Program-made: the position numbers and the translations under genes
In this document: piece after piece, positions 40,412 to 50,324 of the stretch
Layout: every line of letters starts with the position of its first letter
Position numbering within the stretch: the stretch's first letter is position 1
The notes under the pieces: generated by a model
Databases searched by the model: none
What the model saw: only the letters and a program-made list of their open reading frames with translations
Told to the model about the DNA's origin: nothing
DNA from: Bacteroidota bacterium
Lineage (GTDB): Bacteria > Bacteroidota > Bacteroidia > Sphingobacteriales > Sphingobacteriaceae
Reading direction: 5' to 3'
Length of the DNA: 64,000 bases
NCBI GenBank assembly: GCA_013288685.1
Contig: JABDBM010000004.1
Span: 1-64,000 of the forward strand

Positions 40412-41581
40412 TTAAATTACGTAATCCGTCCATTTCTGGTCGCTGTTGTTTGATGCTACTACGTTTTCAATAAAGGCCATGCCTCTTATACCATCGTCAA
40501 CGCCGGGAAAATCCAGCCATTCCGGCTTTGGTTGTTCACCGTTTATTTTAGCCATCAGCGATAAAGCAAAGTTGCGGTACAGGTTACCAAATGCTTCCAG
40601 GTAACCTTCGGGGTGCCCGCCGGGAGTGCGGCAATTGTGTGTGGCGTATACCGATTCGCGGTCGCCATAGTTAACACCGGCCCGTAAAGTTTGCGCTGGT
40701 TTGTCGCCCCATTTTAAGGTTAGCGTATTTGGCTCCTGCTGTGCCCATTCCAAACTGCCATGTTCTCCATAAATGCGGATTTTCAGCGCATTTTCTTCGC
40801 CAACAGCAATTTGAGATGCGGTAAGTACGCCGGTAGCGTTATCTTCAAAGCGCAATAAAACAGCGCCGTCATCATCCAGCATACGGCCTTCAACCACTAC
40901 GTTTAATGATGCACTTAGCTGAGTTATTTTCAAGCCCGAAATATATTCAGCCAGGTGGGCTGCGTGGGTACCAATATCGCCCATGCAACCGCTTTTTCCT
41001 GATCTTTTAGGATCGGTACGCCAGGCTGCCTGTGCATTGCCTTCCCTTTCGGACAGCTTGCTTAACCAACCCTGTATGTACTCAACATATATTTTACGTA
41101 CTTTTCCCAATTCGCCTTTTTTAACAATCTCGCGCGCTTCCTTAACCAGCGGGTAACCCGAATAAGTATGTGTTAGCAACAACATCAGCCCGGTTTCTTC
41201 AACCTTTTGTTTCAGTTGTTTGGCTTCCTCAAGTGTAAAGGTGATGGGTTTTTCAATAACAACATTAAAGCCATTATCTAAAGCCATCATAGCGGGCGCA
41301 AAGTGTGCGAAGTTTGGGGTAACGATGGTCACAAAATCCATCCTTTTGTCAGCTGGCATTTTTGCCTCGGCGCTGATCATATCTTCGTAATTGGTATAAG
41401 TCCGGTCGCTATCTAAAAAAAGGATATGACCGCTTTCAATAGCCGTTTCTTTATGTATGCTTAGTGCACCGCATACCAGTTCAATCTGCCCGTCCATATT
41501 GGCAGCAATACGGTGGATAGCGCCTATAAACGCATCTTTCCCCCCGCCTATCATCCCCATGCGGAGTTTTCTGTGAGACAT
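40412..41581 (-). CDS. Gfo/Idh/MocA family oxidoreductase
   Basis: 389 aa; MGMIGGGKDAFIGAIHR, NVVIEKPITFTLEEAKQL, GDIGTHAAHLAEY. Confidence 0.92.
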   Translation of the reverse strand: MSHRKLRMGMIGGGKDAFIGAIHRIAANMDGQIELVCGALSIHKETAIESGHILFLDSDRTYTNYEDMISAEAKMPADKRMDFVTIVTPNFAHFAPAMMALDNGFNVVIEKPITFTLEEAKQLKQKVEETGLMLLLTHTYSGYPLVKEAREIVKKGELGKVRKIYVEYIQGWLSKLSEREGNAQAAWRTDPKRSGKSGCMGDIGTHAAHLAEYISGLKITQLSASLNVVVEGRMLDDDGAVLLRFEDNATGVLTASQIAVGEENALKIRIYGEHGSLEWAQQEPNTLTLKWGDKPAQTLRAGVNYGDRESVYATHNCRTPGGHPEGYLEAFGNLYRNFALSLMAKINGEQPKPEWLDFPGVDDGIRGMAFIENVVASNNSDQKWTDYVI

Positions 41582-41584
41582 GTT

Positions 41585-41706
41585 TTGTAGTAGTTATAAG
41601 TTAAAAATGTTATAAGCGTTGTAATAAGTTGTAGTTGTTATAAGAGTTGTAAAGGTTATAAAAGTCAAAATGCTGTTAAACATCTACAACCCCTACAACC
41701 TTTAAA
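41585..41706. repeat. GTTGTAA/GTTATAA about 9-nt word array with inverted tail
   Basis: GTTATAAG, GTTGTAATAA, GTTGTAGTTGTTATAAGAGTTGTAAAGGTTATAAAAG then CTACAACCCCTACAACCTTT. Confidence 0.78.
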
Positions 41707-41734
41707 CTATTGCAACTTCCTTTAATTTTCAATC

Positions 41735-42355
41735 TTAGGTCGCCCAGGCTTTGTCACCTTTTTTGTAAGGTACATCTCCGTCATAACGACCGGGGATTGC
41801 TACATACCGCAGGGCCTTGGTAGCGCCAATTTCTGATGTGAAGTAACCCAGCAGCGTTAATTCTTTCATCATTCTGAAATAATGGTTTGGCATCTCTGGT
41901 CCTTTGTAGTCTGCTTCGCCTTTATGTTTTGCAGCGTCGTCGGCCAGTGTTTTATTTTTTTGCGTGGTATAGTCCTTTTGCTCTTTATCCAGGGCAACCA
42001 GTAATGCAGTGCGTTTATCGGCAGTAAGGTCCATGAATTTACCGCCAGCCTGCTTTTGCGCAGCATCGTTAAGCTTGGTAAGGCCTTCCATAAACACTTT
42101 CTGATCCGCAGGAGTGTAGCAATCGCGTACCATAACGCCCATAAAAGCACCTACGTTAGCAGCTTTTGCGCCCGGCGAACTGGTGGTTGGGAGTATAGTA
42201 TCGGCAACCTCATTTAAAAAAGCCACATTATCCGGCTGAAACAAGTCGGCTACCTGTGATGAGGTTGATTTACATCCCGAAATAAAAAACTCGGCGCCTA
42301 TTACAGCACCTCCCATTATCAGGGCAACCCTACTTATGGCGTCTCTTCTATTCAT
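41735..42355 (-). CDS. gluconate 2-dehydrogenase subunit 3-like lipoprotein
   Basis: 206 aa; NRRDAISRVALIMGG...ISGC; VADTILPTTSSPGAKAANVGAFMG, DCYTPADQ. Confidence 0.88.
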   Translation of the reverse strand: MNRRDAISRVALIMGGAVIGAEFFISGCKSTSSQVADLFQPDNVAFLNEVADTILPTTSSPGAKAANVGAFMGVMVRDCYTPADQKVFMEGLTKLNDAAQKQAGGKFMDLTADKRTALLVALDKEQKDYTTQKNKTLADDAAKHKGEADYKGPEMPNHYFRMMKELTLLGYFTSEIGATKALRYVAIPGRYDGDVPYKKGDKAWAT

Positions 42356-42396
42356 TTTATTTATTGGTTTTATTATTTACTGAGTGATTGACTGAT

Positions 42397-42479
42397 TTAT
42401 TGGGCTTTGAATTACTGAATCATACACGCTAAGTTATTTCAAACTTAATCAATAATTTAATAATTCAAACACCCAATAA
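42397..42479. repeat. inverted repeat TTATTGGGCTTTGAATTA / TAATTCAAACACCCAATAA
   Basis: Arms 42397-42414 and 42461-42479. Confidence 0.85.
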
Positions 42480-42490
42480 TTATTTCAAAA

Positions 42491-43918
42491 TTATATGGTC
42501 CAGCCTTCGCGATACTTACGTTTTACAAATTGGTTAACATCGTCAAAGTTTGTTATTTTCATGGCATTGTTATCCCATAATAACTTAATCCTGCCGCCTT
42601 TAAGGTCGTGACCGCGTACAGCAAGATTAGCCATTAATAAAGCCTCGGTTAACGGACCAGCCACGTCAAACGACGAACTTAGCTCGGTATTACCATACCC
42701 CGCAATACAACCCTCTACCCATTGCGCATAGTGTCCGTTAGCGCCGCCCGGAACACGCGCCCATTTTTGCGGGGCCTTTGCATCCTTAGTAAGATTGGTT
42801 GGTAACAGGGTAGCCGCATCAGAATAGGTACTGGCATACATTTTACCTTTTGTACCAATAAACAGCGTACCGTTACCACCTTCTCCGCCAAAATTTTCAT
42901 TTGCGCCTAATTCTTCAGGACGCTCTGGCTGAATACCACCATCCATCCAATGTAAAGTAACGTCGCCTTTTGTTTTATCGGTTTTAGGGAAAGTTAATGT
43001 AATATGGCTCGACGGCGGACAGCTTTCAGGGAAATGTCCTTCTTTAAATTCATCAACGTAAACACTGCCCACGCTTGCCTGTACGTCTTTGGCATATTTT
43101 ATACCCAGTACCCTGAATGGAGCTTCAACCAGGTGACAACCCATATCGCCAAGGGCGCCCGTTCCGTAATCCCACCATCCGCGCCAGTTAAACGGCACTA
43201 ATTTATCTATGTAATCTTTTTTGGGAGCAGTACCTAACCACAGATCCCAGTCCAGTTCTTTCGGAATATTGGGTTGCGGTGCAGGCCAGGCAATGCCTTG
43301 TGGCCAAACCGGGCGGTTTGTCCAGCAATAAACGGTATGTACATCGCCTATCAGGTCGGCATCATACCATTCAGACATTAAGCGCGTTCCATCATTTGAG
43401 GCACCCTGGTTACCCATTTGGGTCACCACTTTATATTGTTTGGCTGCGGCAGTTAGTAAACGCGCTTCGGCAATATCATGGGTTAGTGGTTTTTGCACAT
43501 ATACGTGTTTGCCCAGTTGCATAGCATGATAGGCCACAATAGCGTGGGTATGATCGGGCGTTGAAACTGACACAGCATCAAAATTCTTTGATTCTTTATC
43601 AAACATTTCGCGCCAGTCTTTATAGTATTTCGCCTTAGGGAACCTGCCTACGGTTTTTGCAGCACGTCTTTCGTCAACATCGCACAAATAAGCAATGTTG
43701 GCTTTGCCGCTTTTATCAAAGTTGAAAATATCGCTTTCGCCTTTGCCACCAACACCCACGCTGGCAATAGTAAGGCGGTCGCTTGGTGCAATGTAGCCTT
43801 TACCGCCCAGCACAAAACGCGGAACGATCATGAAGCCGGCAGCGGCAACCGTACTTGTTTTTAAAAACTCCCTTCTGGAGGCGTTTGGTTTTTTATTATT
43901 ATCTTTTTCTTCGGCCAT
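42491..43918 (-). CDS. Gfo/Idh/MocA family oxidoreductase, Tat-type signal
   Basis: 475 aa; SRREFLKTSTVAAAGFMIVPR, VSVSTPDHTHAIVAYHAMQLGKHVYVQKPLTHDIAEAR. Confidence 0.93.
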   Translation of the reverse strand: MAEEKDNNKKPNASRREFLKTSTVAAAGFMIVPRFVLGGKGYIAPSDRLTIASVGVGGKGESDIFNFDKSGKANIAYLCDVDERRAAKTVGRFPKAKYYKDWREMFDKESKNFDAVSVSTPDHTHAIVAYHAMQLGKHVYVQKPLTHDIAEARLLTAAAKQYKVVTQMGNQGASNDGTRLMSEWYDADLIGDVHTVYCWTNRPVWPQGIAWPAPQPNIPKELDWDLWLGTAPKKDYIDKLVPFNWRGWWDYGTGALGDMGCHLVEAPFRVLGIKYAKDVQASVGSVYVDEFKEGHFPESCPPSSHITLTFPKTDKTKGDVTLHWMDGGIQPERPEELGANENFGGEGGNGTLFIGTKGKMYASTYSDAATLLPTNLTKDAKAPQKWARVPGGANGHYAQWVEGCIAGYGNTELSSSFDVAGPLTEALLMANLAVRGHDLKGGRIKLLWDNNAMKITNFDDVNQFVKRKYREGWTI

Positions 43919-43953
43919 TGTAATAGATATAATTGGTTTGTTTGAGTTTGTTC

Positions 43954-44033
43954 GTCAGTTGGCAGTTTTCAGTTGGCAGTTCGCAAGGGCGTAGCTTTTT
44001 CCTGCCGCCAACTGCAAACCGCCCACTCCAAAC
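43954..44033. repeat. period-7 CAGTTGG word array with inverted arm
   Basis: CAGTTGG CAGTTTT CAGTTGG CAGTTCG then GCCGCCAACTGCAAACCGCCCACTCCAAAC. Confidence 0.87.
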
Positions 44034-44036
44034 TTA

Positions 44037-45719
44037 TTATATATTTCCCTTTTTCAATTCCTCAACCGCATGGTTAGCTGCCCGTGCTGTTATGGCCATA
44101 TAAGTTAATGACGGGTTTTGGCAGGCTGTTGAAGCCATACACGCCCCATCGGTAACAAATACGTTTTGGGCATCCCACACCTGGTTCCAACCATTCAACA
44201 CAGATGTTTTAGGATCGCGGCCCATACGCGCCGTGCCCATTTCATGAATGCCGCGGCCTAAATAAGGCTCGCCTTTAAAAGTGCCTACATTTTTAACACC
44301 GGCTGCTTCCAGCATTTCCTTGGCATCGTTCTCCATGTCAATACGCATTTTCTTTTCGTTGTCCTTAATTTCGGCATCGAAGGCTAAAACTGGCAGTCCC
44401 CATTTATCCTTAACGGTTTTATCGAGCGTAATCTTATTTTCGTGATAAGGCAATGTCTCACCGAAGCCGCCTATACCCATCGTCCAGGCGCCAGGTTCGG
44501 TTAAGGCATCCTTAAATGCCCCGCCGATGTTCAGCTCGGGTATATCCCTGCCCCAGTCTTCGCGGCTTGCGCCACCCTGGTAACCAAAGCCGCGTATGTA
44601 ATCGCGCTTTTCGCCGCCGTCCAGATTTCTGAAACGCGGAATAAAAATACCGTTTGCCCTGCGGCCGAAAGTATATTTATCCTCAAAACCTTCTACCACA
44701 CCATAAGCACCTGCACCTAAGTGATGGTCCATCACATTATGACCCAGTTCGCCGCTACTGCTGCCCAAACCACCTGGCCAGATATCGGTAGCCGAATTCA
44801 TTAAAATCCAGGTACTATTAAATGTTGACGCATTGGCAAAAATGACTTTAGCAAAAAATTCGTAAGTCTGATTTGTTTCTGCATCAAGTACTTCAACTCC
44901 CTTTGCCTTTTTGGTATCCTTATCGTAAATTATTTTGGTAACTATTGACCATGGACGAACTGTTAAGTTCCCGGTAGCCGTGGCTGCCGGTAAAGTAGAA
45001 GATTGCGTACTAAAATAAGCCCCAAACGGACATCCTAACCAGCATTTATCACGGTACTGGCAATTAGTGCGCGCATAATGTGGTTGTGTAATGTTAGCTG
45101 TACGGCCAATAATAAAAGCACGGGTCTCTTTATAGTGCTCTTTAAAACGCTTGGCAACATCTTTTTCCACCACGTTCATATCCATAGGCGGCATAAAGTC
45201 ACCATCCGGCAGTACCGAAAGGCCGTCTTTATTGCCTGATATTCCTGCGAATTTCTCAACGTAACTGTACCAGGGAGCTAAATCATTATAACGGATGGGC
45301 CAATCAATACCTACGCCTTGTTTTAAATTCTCTTCGAAATTAAAATCGGCCCAGCGGTATGATTGTCTGCCCCACATTAATGAACGGCCGCCCACATGAT
45401 AGCCCCTGAACCAGTCGAAACGTTTAACCTCAACATAAGGGCTGTCGATATCGCTGGCCCAATAATCAAGGTTAGTTTCGTTCAGCGGATAATCGCGTTT
45501 TAATTTGGGATAATCATGGATCATTTGCTGCGTACGCCCGCCCCTGTGCGGAAATTCCCAGGGATCTTTATTGGCGTTCACATAATCTTTTACGTGCTCG
45601 ATATTACGGCCACGCTCAAGCATAATAGTCTTTAACCCTTTTTCAGTTAGTTCTTTAGCAGCCCATCCGCCCGAAATCCCTGAACCGATGACAATTGCGT
45701 CATAAGTATTTGCAGCCAT
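44037..45719 (-). CDS. GMC family oxidoreductase
   Basis: 560 aa; VIGSGISGGWAAKELTEKGL FAD motif, GCPFGAYFSTQSSTLPAA, C-terminal TDGACMASTACQNPSLTYMA. Confidence 0.93.
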   Translation of the reverse strand: MAANTYDAIVIGSGISGGWAAKELTEKGLKTIMLERGRNIEHVKDYVNANKDPWEFPHRGGRTQQMIHDYPKLKRDYPLNETNLDYWASDIDSPYVEVKRFDWFRGYHVGGRSLMWGRQSYRWADFNFEENLKQGVGIDWPIRYNDLAPWYSYVEKFAGISGNKDGLSVLPDGDFMPPMDMNVVEKDVAKRFKEHYKETRAFIIGRTANITQPHYARTNCQYRDKCWLGCPFGAYFSTQSSTLPAATATGNLTVRPWSIVTKIIYDKDTKKAKGVEVLDAETNQTYEFFAKVIFANASTFNSTWILMNSATDIWPGGLGSSSGELGHNVMDHHLGAGAYGVVEGFEDKYTFGRRANGIFIPRFRNLDGGEKRDYIRGFGYQGGASREDWGRDIPELNIGGAFKDALTEPGAWTMGIGGFGETLPYHENKITLDKTVKDKWGLPVLAFDAEIKDNEKKMRIDMENDAKEMLEAAGVKNVGTFKGEPYLGRGIHEMGTARMGRDPKTSVLNGWNQVWDAQNVFVTDGACMASTACQNPSLTYMAITARAANHAVEELKKGNI

Positions 45720-45752
45720 GTTTGATTTGTGTTTTATAAAAAATTATTCTAT

Positions 45753-45818
45753 TGGTTGGCAGTTTGCAGTTGCCGGTTTGCAGTTTTTTTTCGAACTGCC
45801 CACCGCAAACTGCAAACT
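45753..45818. repeat. period-7 GGCAGTTTGCAGTT word array with inverted arm
   Basis: GGTTGGCAGTTTGCAGTTGCCGGTTTGCAG and AACTGCCCACCGCAAACTGCAAAC. Confidence 0.87.
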
Positions 45819-45820
45819 TT

Positions 45821-47500
45821 CTAAATATTACCTTTTTTCAATTCCTCAACCGCATGGTTTGCAGCGCGCGCCGTCATAGCCATATAAGTAAGCGATGGGT
45901 TTTGACAAGCTGTAGAAGCCATAGCTGCGCCATCAGTTACAAATACGTTTTGGGCGTCCCAAACCTGGTTCCAGCCGTTTAGTACTGAGGATTTTGGATC
46001 TTTACCCATACGGGCGGTTCCCATTTCGTGAATGCCACGGCCTAAAAATGGATTGGAGCTATGTGTTTTTACGTTTTTAACACCTACAGCTTCCAGCATT
46101 TCCTTAGCATCGTTCTCCATGTCAATCCGCATTTTCTTTTCGTTGTCCTTTATCTCGGCATCAAAAGCTAAAATTGGCAATCCCCATTTATCTTTCTTCG
46201 TTTTATCGAGGGTGATCTTGTTTTCGTGGTAGGGCAATGTTTCGCCAAAACCACCTATATTCATTTGCCATGTTCCAGGTTCAGTCAGCGCGTCCTTAAA
46301 GTCGCCGCCGATACTGAGTTCCGGAATATCCCGGCCCCAACTCGAACGGCTACCGCCACCCTGGTACCCAAAGCCGCGTATATAATCGCGTTTATCGCCA
46401 TTCAGGTTACGGTAGCGTGGAATGTATATACCATTTGCCCTGCGGCCGAAGATATATTTATCCTCAAAGCCTTCTACAGTACCCGATGCACCAACACCAA
46501 GATGGTGGTCCATCACATTGTGACCCAATTCGCCACTGCTGCTGCCTAAGCCACCTGGCCAAATATCAGTGGCAGAGTTCATTAATATCCAGGTGCTGTT
46601 AAAAGTGGACGCGTTAACGAATACGATTTTAGCGAAGAACTCATAAGTTTGATTAGTTTCGGCATCCAGTACTTCAACTCCTTTTGCCTTTTTGGTATCC
46701 TTATCGTAAATAATTTTTGTTACGATTGACCATGGCCGCACGGTTAAATTGCCGGTAGCCATCGCAGCAGGCAATGTTGACGATTGTGTGCTGAAGTAAG
46801 CGCCAAACGGACAACCTAACCAGCACTTATTACGGTACTGGCAATTGGTACGCGCAAAATGCGGCACTGTAATATTAGCTGTACGGCCAATCACAAAAGC
46901 ACGGGCTTCCTTATAGTGTTCTTTAAAACGTTTGGCTACGTCTTTTTCAACCACGTTCATTTCCATAGGCGGCATAAAATCACCGTCGGGGAGGATAGAG
47001 AGCCCGTCTTTATTACCCGATATACCAGCAAATCTTTCAGCATAACCATACCATTGTTCCAAATCCTTATAGCGGATAGGCCAGTCGGTGCCGATGCCGT
47101 CTTTTGCATTGGCTTCAAAATCGATATCGGCCCAGCGGTATGATTGCCTGCCCCACATTAATGAGCGGCCACCTACGTGATACCCCCTAAACCAGTCGAA
47201 ACGTTTAATTTCTGTATACGGGCTATCCTTATCGCTTGCCCAATAATCCAGGTTGGTTTCGTTTAACGGATAATCGCGTTTAAGCACCGGATAGTCCTCG
47301 ATCATTTGTTGTGTGCGGCCTCCCCTGTGCGGAAATTCCCAGGGATCCTTGGTGGCGTTTACATAATCTTTAACGTGCTCAATATTGCGACCACGCTCCA
47401 GCATTATGGTTTTTAAGCCTTTTTCAGTTAATTCTTTAGCAGCCCAACCGCCCGAGATCCCTGAACCAATGACAATCGCGTCATAAGTATTTGCAGACAT
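45821..47500 (-). CDS. GMC family oxidoreductase, tandem paralogue of 44037..45719
   Basis: 559 aa; collinear and highly similar over the full length. Confidence 0.93.
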   Translation of the reverse strand: MSANTYDAIVIGSGISGGWAAKELTEKGLKTIMLERGRNIEHVKDYVNATKDPWEFPHRGGRTQQMIEDYPVLKRDYPLNETNLDYWASDKDSPYTEIKRFDWFRGYHVGGRSLMWGRQSYRWADIDFEANAKDGIGTDWPIRYKDLEQWYGYAERFAGISGNKDGLSILPDGDFMPPMEMNVVEKDVAKRFKEHYKEARAFVIGRTANITVPHFARTNCQYRNKCWLGCPFGAYFSTQSSTLPAAMATGNLTVRPWSIVTKIIYDKDTKKAKGVEVLDAETNQTYEFFAKIVFVNASTFNSTWILMNSATDIWPGGLGSSSGELGHNVMDHHLGVGASGTVEGFEDKYIFGRRANGIYIPRYRNLNGDKRDYIRGFGYQGGGSRSSWGRDIPELSIGGDFKDALTEPGTWQMNIGGFGETLPYHENKITLDKTKKDKWGLPILAFDAEIKDNEKKMRIDMENDAKEMLEAVGVKNVKTHSSNPFLGRGIHEMGTARMGKDPKSSVLNGWNQVWDAQNVFVTDGAAMASTACQNPSLTYMAMTARAANHAVEELKKGNI

Positions 47501-47601
47501 ATTTAAATATAATAAAGGTTAAAAAATTTATAGTATTGGTTATACTCCGACTAATGTATGAACAAAAAATTAGTGAACAAATATTTCATTGTGTTTTTTT
47601 A

Positions 47602-47689
47602 ACACAATAATGGGTTTGCAAAGCCACAGGGCCAATTTATACAAAATTTGTATAAACTTTTTATGCGTAATCAGCCCATTTTATTGTGT
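47602..47689. promoter_or_regulatory. nested palindromic candidate operator region upstream of GMC gene
   Basis: 21-bp palindrome TTTATACAAAATTTGTATAAA (47636-47656) inside outer arms ACACAATAATGGG / CCCATTTTATTGTGT. Confidence 0.5.
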
Positions 47690-47781
47690 ATTTGGCATTT
47701 GTTTTAACATTATTTGTATGCCCTTTTGGGGCTTTTTTAATAATTAACGGATGAGGAGTTAAGTCACTACAAGCATTTGTC

Positions 47782-47830
47782 ACGCCTCACCTAAATCCTC
47801 TCCAACGGAGAGGGGTTGGGGGTGAGGCGT
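47782..47830. repeat. inverted repeat ACGCCTCACC...GGTGAGGCGT with CTCTCC/GGAGAG inner stem
   Basis: Arms 47782-47791 and 47821-47830; terminator-like position just 3' of the stop at 47835. Confidence 0.85.
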
Positions 47831-47834
47831 TAAC

Positions 47835-49559
47835 CTACACATTCCCCTTTTTTAATTCACTAACTGCATAGTCAGCCGCCCGTGCGGTTATTGCCATGTA
47901 AGTAAGCGAAGGATTTTGGCATGATGTTGATGTCATACAAGCGCCATCGGTTACAAAAACATTGTTGCAGGCATGTACCTGATTCCATTTATTCAGAATA
48001 GAGGTTTTGGGATCGTTGCCCATCCGCGCACCACCCATTTCGTGAATATCCAAACCCGGAGCCTGATGATTGGTTGATGGCTGGATGTTTTTGAACCCGG
48101 CAGAGGTAAACATTTCTGTCATCTGCTCGATATAATCCTTCTTCATCTTCTCGTCGTTATCATCATAATCAACCGATATGTTTAATAACGGCATGCCCCA
48201 ATCATCTTTCTTTTGGGCATCAAGGCTTACAAAGTTGCTTTCTTTCGGGATGGTTTCGCCCATCATGTGCGAGTTTACATACCATGGACTCAGTTCGCCT
48301 TTTACCAAACCTTCTTTAAGGCCGGCACCAACACCATCGTATTTGTGTTGCTGATAACGGTATCCGCTGAAACCTGCAGCATAACCGCGCAAAAAGTTGG
48401 TTTCCTGTTTGTAAACATTTCTGAAACGAGGAATATAACCGCCTGTTGGCGAGCGGCCATCAACTGTCCACTCTTTTAAGCCATCATATTCCGCGTTGAT
48501 ATGGGCCGAATAGTTGTGGAAAGCCACATATTTTCCTAAAACGCCACTATCGTTACCAAAACCATTCGGGAACCGGTTTGATTTGGAGTTTAAGAGCAGC
48601 AGGTTGGTATTTAATGCCGCTGCATTTACAAAAATGATACGGGCGTAGTATTCAATGGTTTGCTTGGTTTGAGAATCGACAATGCGAACACCTGTTGCTT
48701 TGCCTTTTTGCTCATCGTAAATAATGGATTCAACTACCGAAAACGGCCGCAAAGTCATATTTCCCGATTTTTCGGCCCAGGGAATAGTTGAAGCATTACT
48801 ACTGAAATAGCCGCCAAACGGGCAGCCGCGCTGGCAAAGGGTGCGATTTTGGCATTGCGCCCGACCCTGCTCAAAATGTATAGGATTGGGTTTTGATAAA
48901 TGCGCGCATCGCCCGCTTATAACATGACGGTTTTGATATTTACTTTTTACGTGATTGCTAAAATAAGTTTCCACGTCATTTAGCGGATAGCCTGGTAAAA
49001 ATTCACCATCGGGTAATTCCGCAATACCATCTTTATTGCCTGCTATGCCTGCAAACTTTTCTACATAGCTATACCAGGGAGCAATATCTTTATAGCGGAT
49101 GGGCCAGTCTACGGCAAAACTATCGCGGGCGGGGCCTTCAAAATCAAAATCGCTCCAGCGCTGGGTTTGCCTGGCCCAAAGTAACGACTTCCCTCCTACC
49201 TGGTAGCCGCGTATCCAATCGAACGGTTTTTGCTGTACGTAGGGATGTTCATTATCTTTTACAAAAAAATGTGCCGAATCCTCGCCAAAAGCATAGCAAC
49301 GGCCCACAATCGGGTTTGCTTCCAATACTTCGGCGGGCAGCTGCCCGTGATGGTCAAATTCCCAGGGGTATTTATTAGTGGTGGGATAATCTTTTACGTG
49401 TTTTACATCGCGGCCACGCTCCAAAACCAGAGTTTTTAAGCCATTGCCAGTAAGCTCTTTTGCTGCCCAGCCGCCGCTAATGCCCGAACCGATGACAATT
49501 GCATCAAAGGTGCGCGCCTTTACGCTATCTATATTTAAGTTAGCCATAATATTAAGCAA
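47835..49559 (-). CDS. GMC family oxidoreductase (divergent third copy)
   Basis: 574 aa; VIGSGISGGWAAKELTGNGL, GCPFGGYFSSNASTIPWA, TDGACMTSTSCQNPSLTYMAITARAADY. Confidence 0.92.
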   Translation of the reverse strand: MLNIMANLNIDSVKARTFDAIVIGSGISGGWAAKELTGNGLKTLVLERGRDVKHVKDYPTTNKYPWEFDHHGQLPAEVLEANPIVGRCYAFGEDSAHFFVKDNEHPYVQQKPFDWIRGYQVGGKSLLWARQTQRWSDFDFEGPARDSFAVDWPIRYKDIAPWYSYVEKFAGIAGNKDGIAELPDGEFLPGYPLNDVETYFSNHVKSKYQNRHVISGRCAHLSKPNPIHFEQGRAQCQNRTLCQRGCPFGGYFSSNASTIPWAEKSGNMTLRPFSVVESIIYDEQKGKATGVRIVDSQTKQTIEYYARIIFVNAAALNTNLLLLNSKSNRFPNGFGNDSGVLGKYVAFHNYSAHINAEYDGLKEWTVDGRSPTGGYIPRFRNVYKQETNFLRGYAAGFSGYRYQQHKYDGVGAGLKEGLVKGELSPWYVNSHMMGETIPKESNFVSLDAQKKDDWGMPLLNISVDYDDNDEKMKKDYIEQMTEMFTSAGFKNIQPSTNHQAPGLDIHEMGGARMGNDPKTSILNKWNQVHACNNVFVTDGACMTSTSCQNPSLTYMAITARAADYAVSELKKGNV

Positions 49560-50142
49560 GCTTTAGTTTTGAAACCGGATAATGAACGTTATAGCGGCCG
49601 GGTATCATATCGTAAAAAATTTGTTTGGTCATAAAATATTGCGAGGTGGTGTACCCGAATATGGTTTGCTGTTTCACCGTCCAGTAAAAAGCAAGTACAG
49701 GGTCGGCATTTGCAGCTTTCTGAGGTTTAAACCTGCGGGCGGGCGTTGCACCTGCCTTAGGTTTATTGGCATTTTCGATACCGGTAAGCACAGCCTCACG
49801 TTCTTTGGCATCCAAATCTGCGAAGGCTTTATTGTATTTAGATTTGACCAGATCGTTAAACGCCGACAATCCTTTTAAAAACGCCTCCTGATCTTTTTTG
49901 CCGTAGCAATCGTCAATCATTTTTAATACAAAAGCAGGCAGATTTAAATCTTTGGCTCCAGGGGTTGTTGTTTTTGGAATAATGGTATCTGCCACATCGG
50001 CAATTAGCTGTTGCTGATCGCTGTCAAGGGCTATGTGTTTTAACTGAACATAAGATGTCCCGTCTTTTCGCAAGCACGACGGCAATAATACCGCCCCACC
50101 AACAACCAAAGCCAGGTTTTTGATAACCGTACGCCTGTTCAT
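49552..50142 (-). CDS. gluconate 2-dehydrogenase subunit 3-like lipoprotein
   Basis: 196 aa; NRRTVIKNLALVVGGAVLLPSC; VADTIIPKTTTPGAKDLNLPAFV; overlaps GMC gene. Confidence 0.88.
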   Translation of the reverse strand: MNRRTVIKNLALVVGGAVLLPSCLRKDGTSYVQLKHIALDSDQQQLIADVADTIIPKTTTPGAKDLNLPAFVLKMIDDCYGKKDQEAFLKGLSAFNDLVKSKYNKAFADLDAKEREAVLTGIENANKPKAGATPARRFKPQKAANADPVLAFYWTVKQQTIFGYTTSQYFMTKQIFYDMIPGRYNVHYPVSKLKLA

Positions 50143-50170
50143 TTTGTTAAGTTTAATTAGTTATTTAGGG

Positions 50171-50288
50171 GTGTAAGGGTCATAACGAGTTGTAAAAGTT
50201 GTAAGTGTTGTAAAAGTTGCGAGGACGAGAATTAAGAGTTATTACTCCTGCAACAATTTTAACTTATAACTTTTACAACATTTTTAAC
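50171..50288. repeat. period-9 GTTGTAAAA/GTTGTAAGT array with inverted arm
   Basis: GTTGTAAAA GTTGTAAGT GTTGTAAAA GTTGC then CAACAATTTTAACTTATAACTTTTACAAC. Confidence 0.85.
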
Positions 50289-50324
50289 CTTTAGATAACA
50301 AAGTGGGAAGTTAAAATAATATCA

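Noticed and set aside
33787-50288. CRISPR-like reading of the repeat arrays
   Set aside because: Units are 7-9 nt with no unique spacers, arrays include inverted copies, and no cas genes are present.
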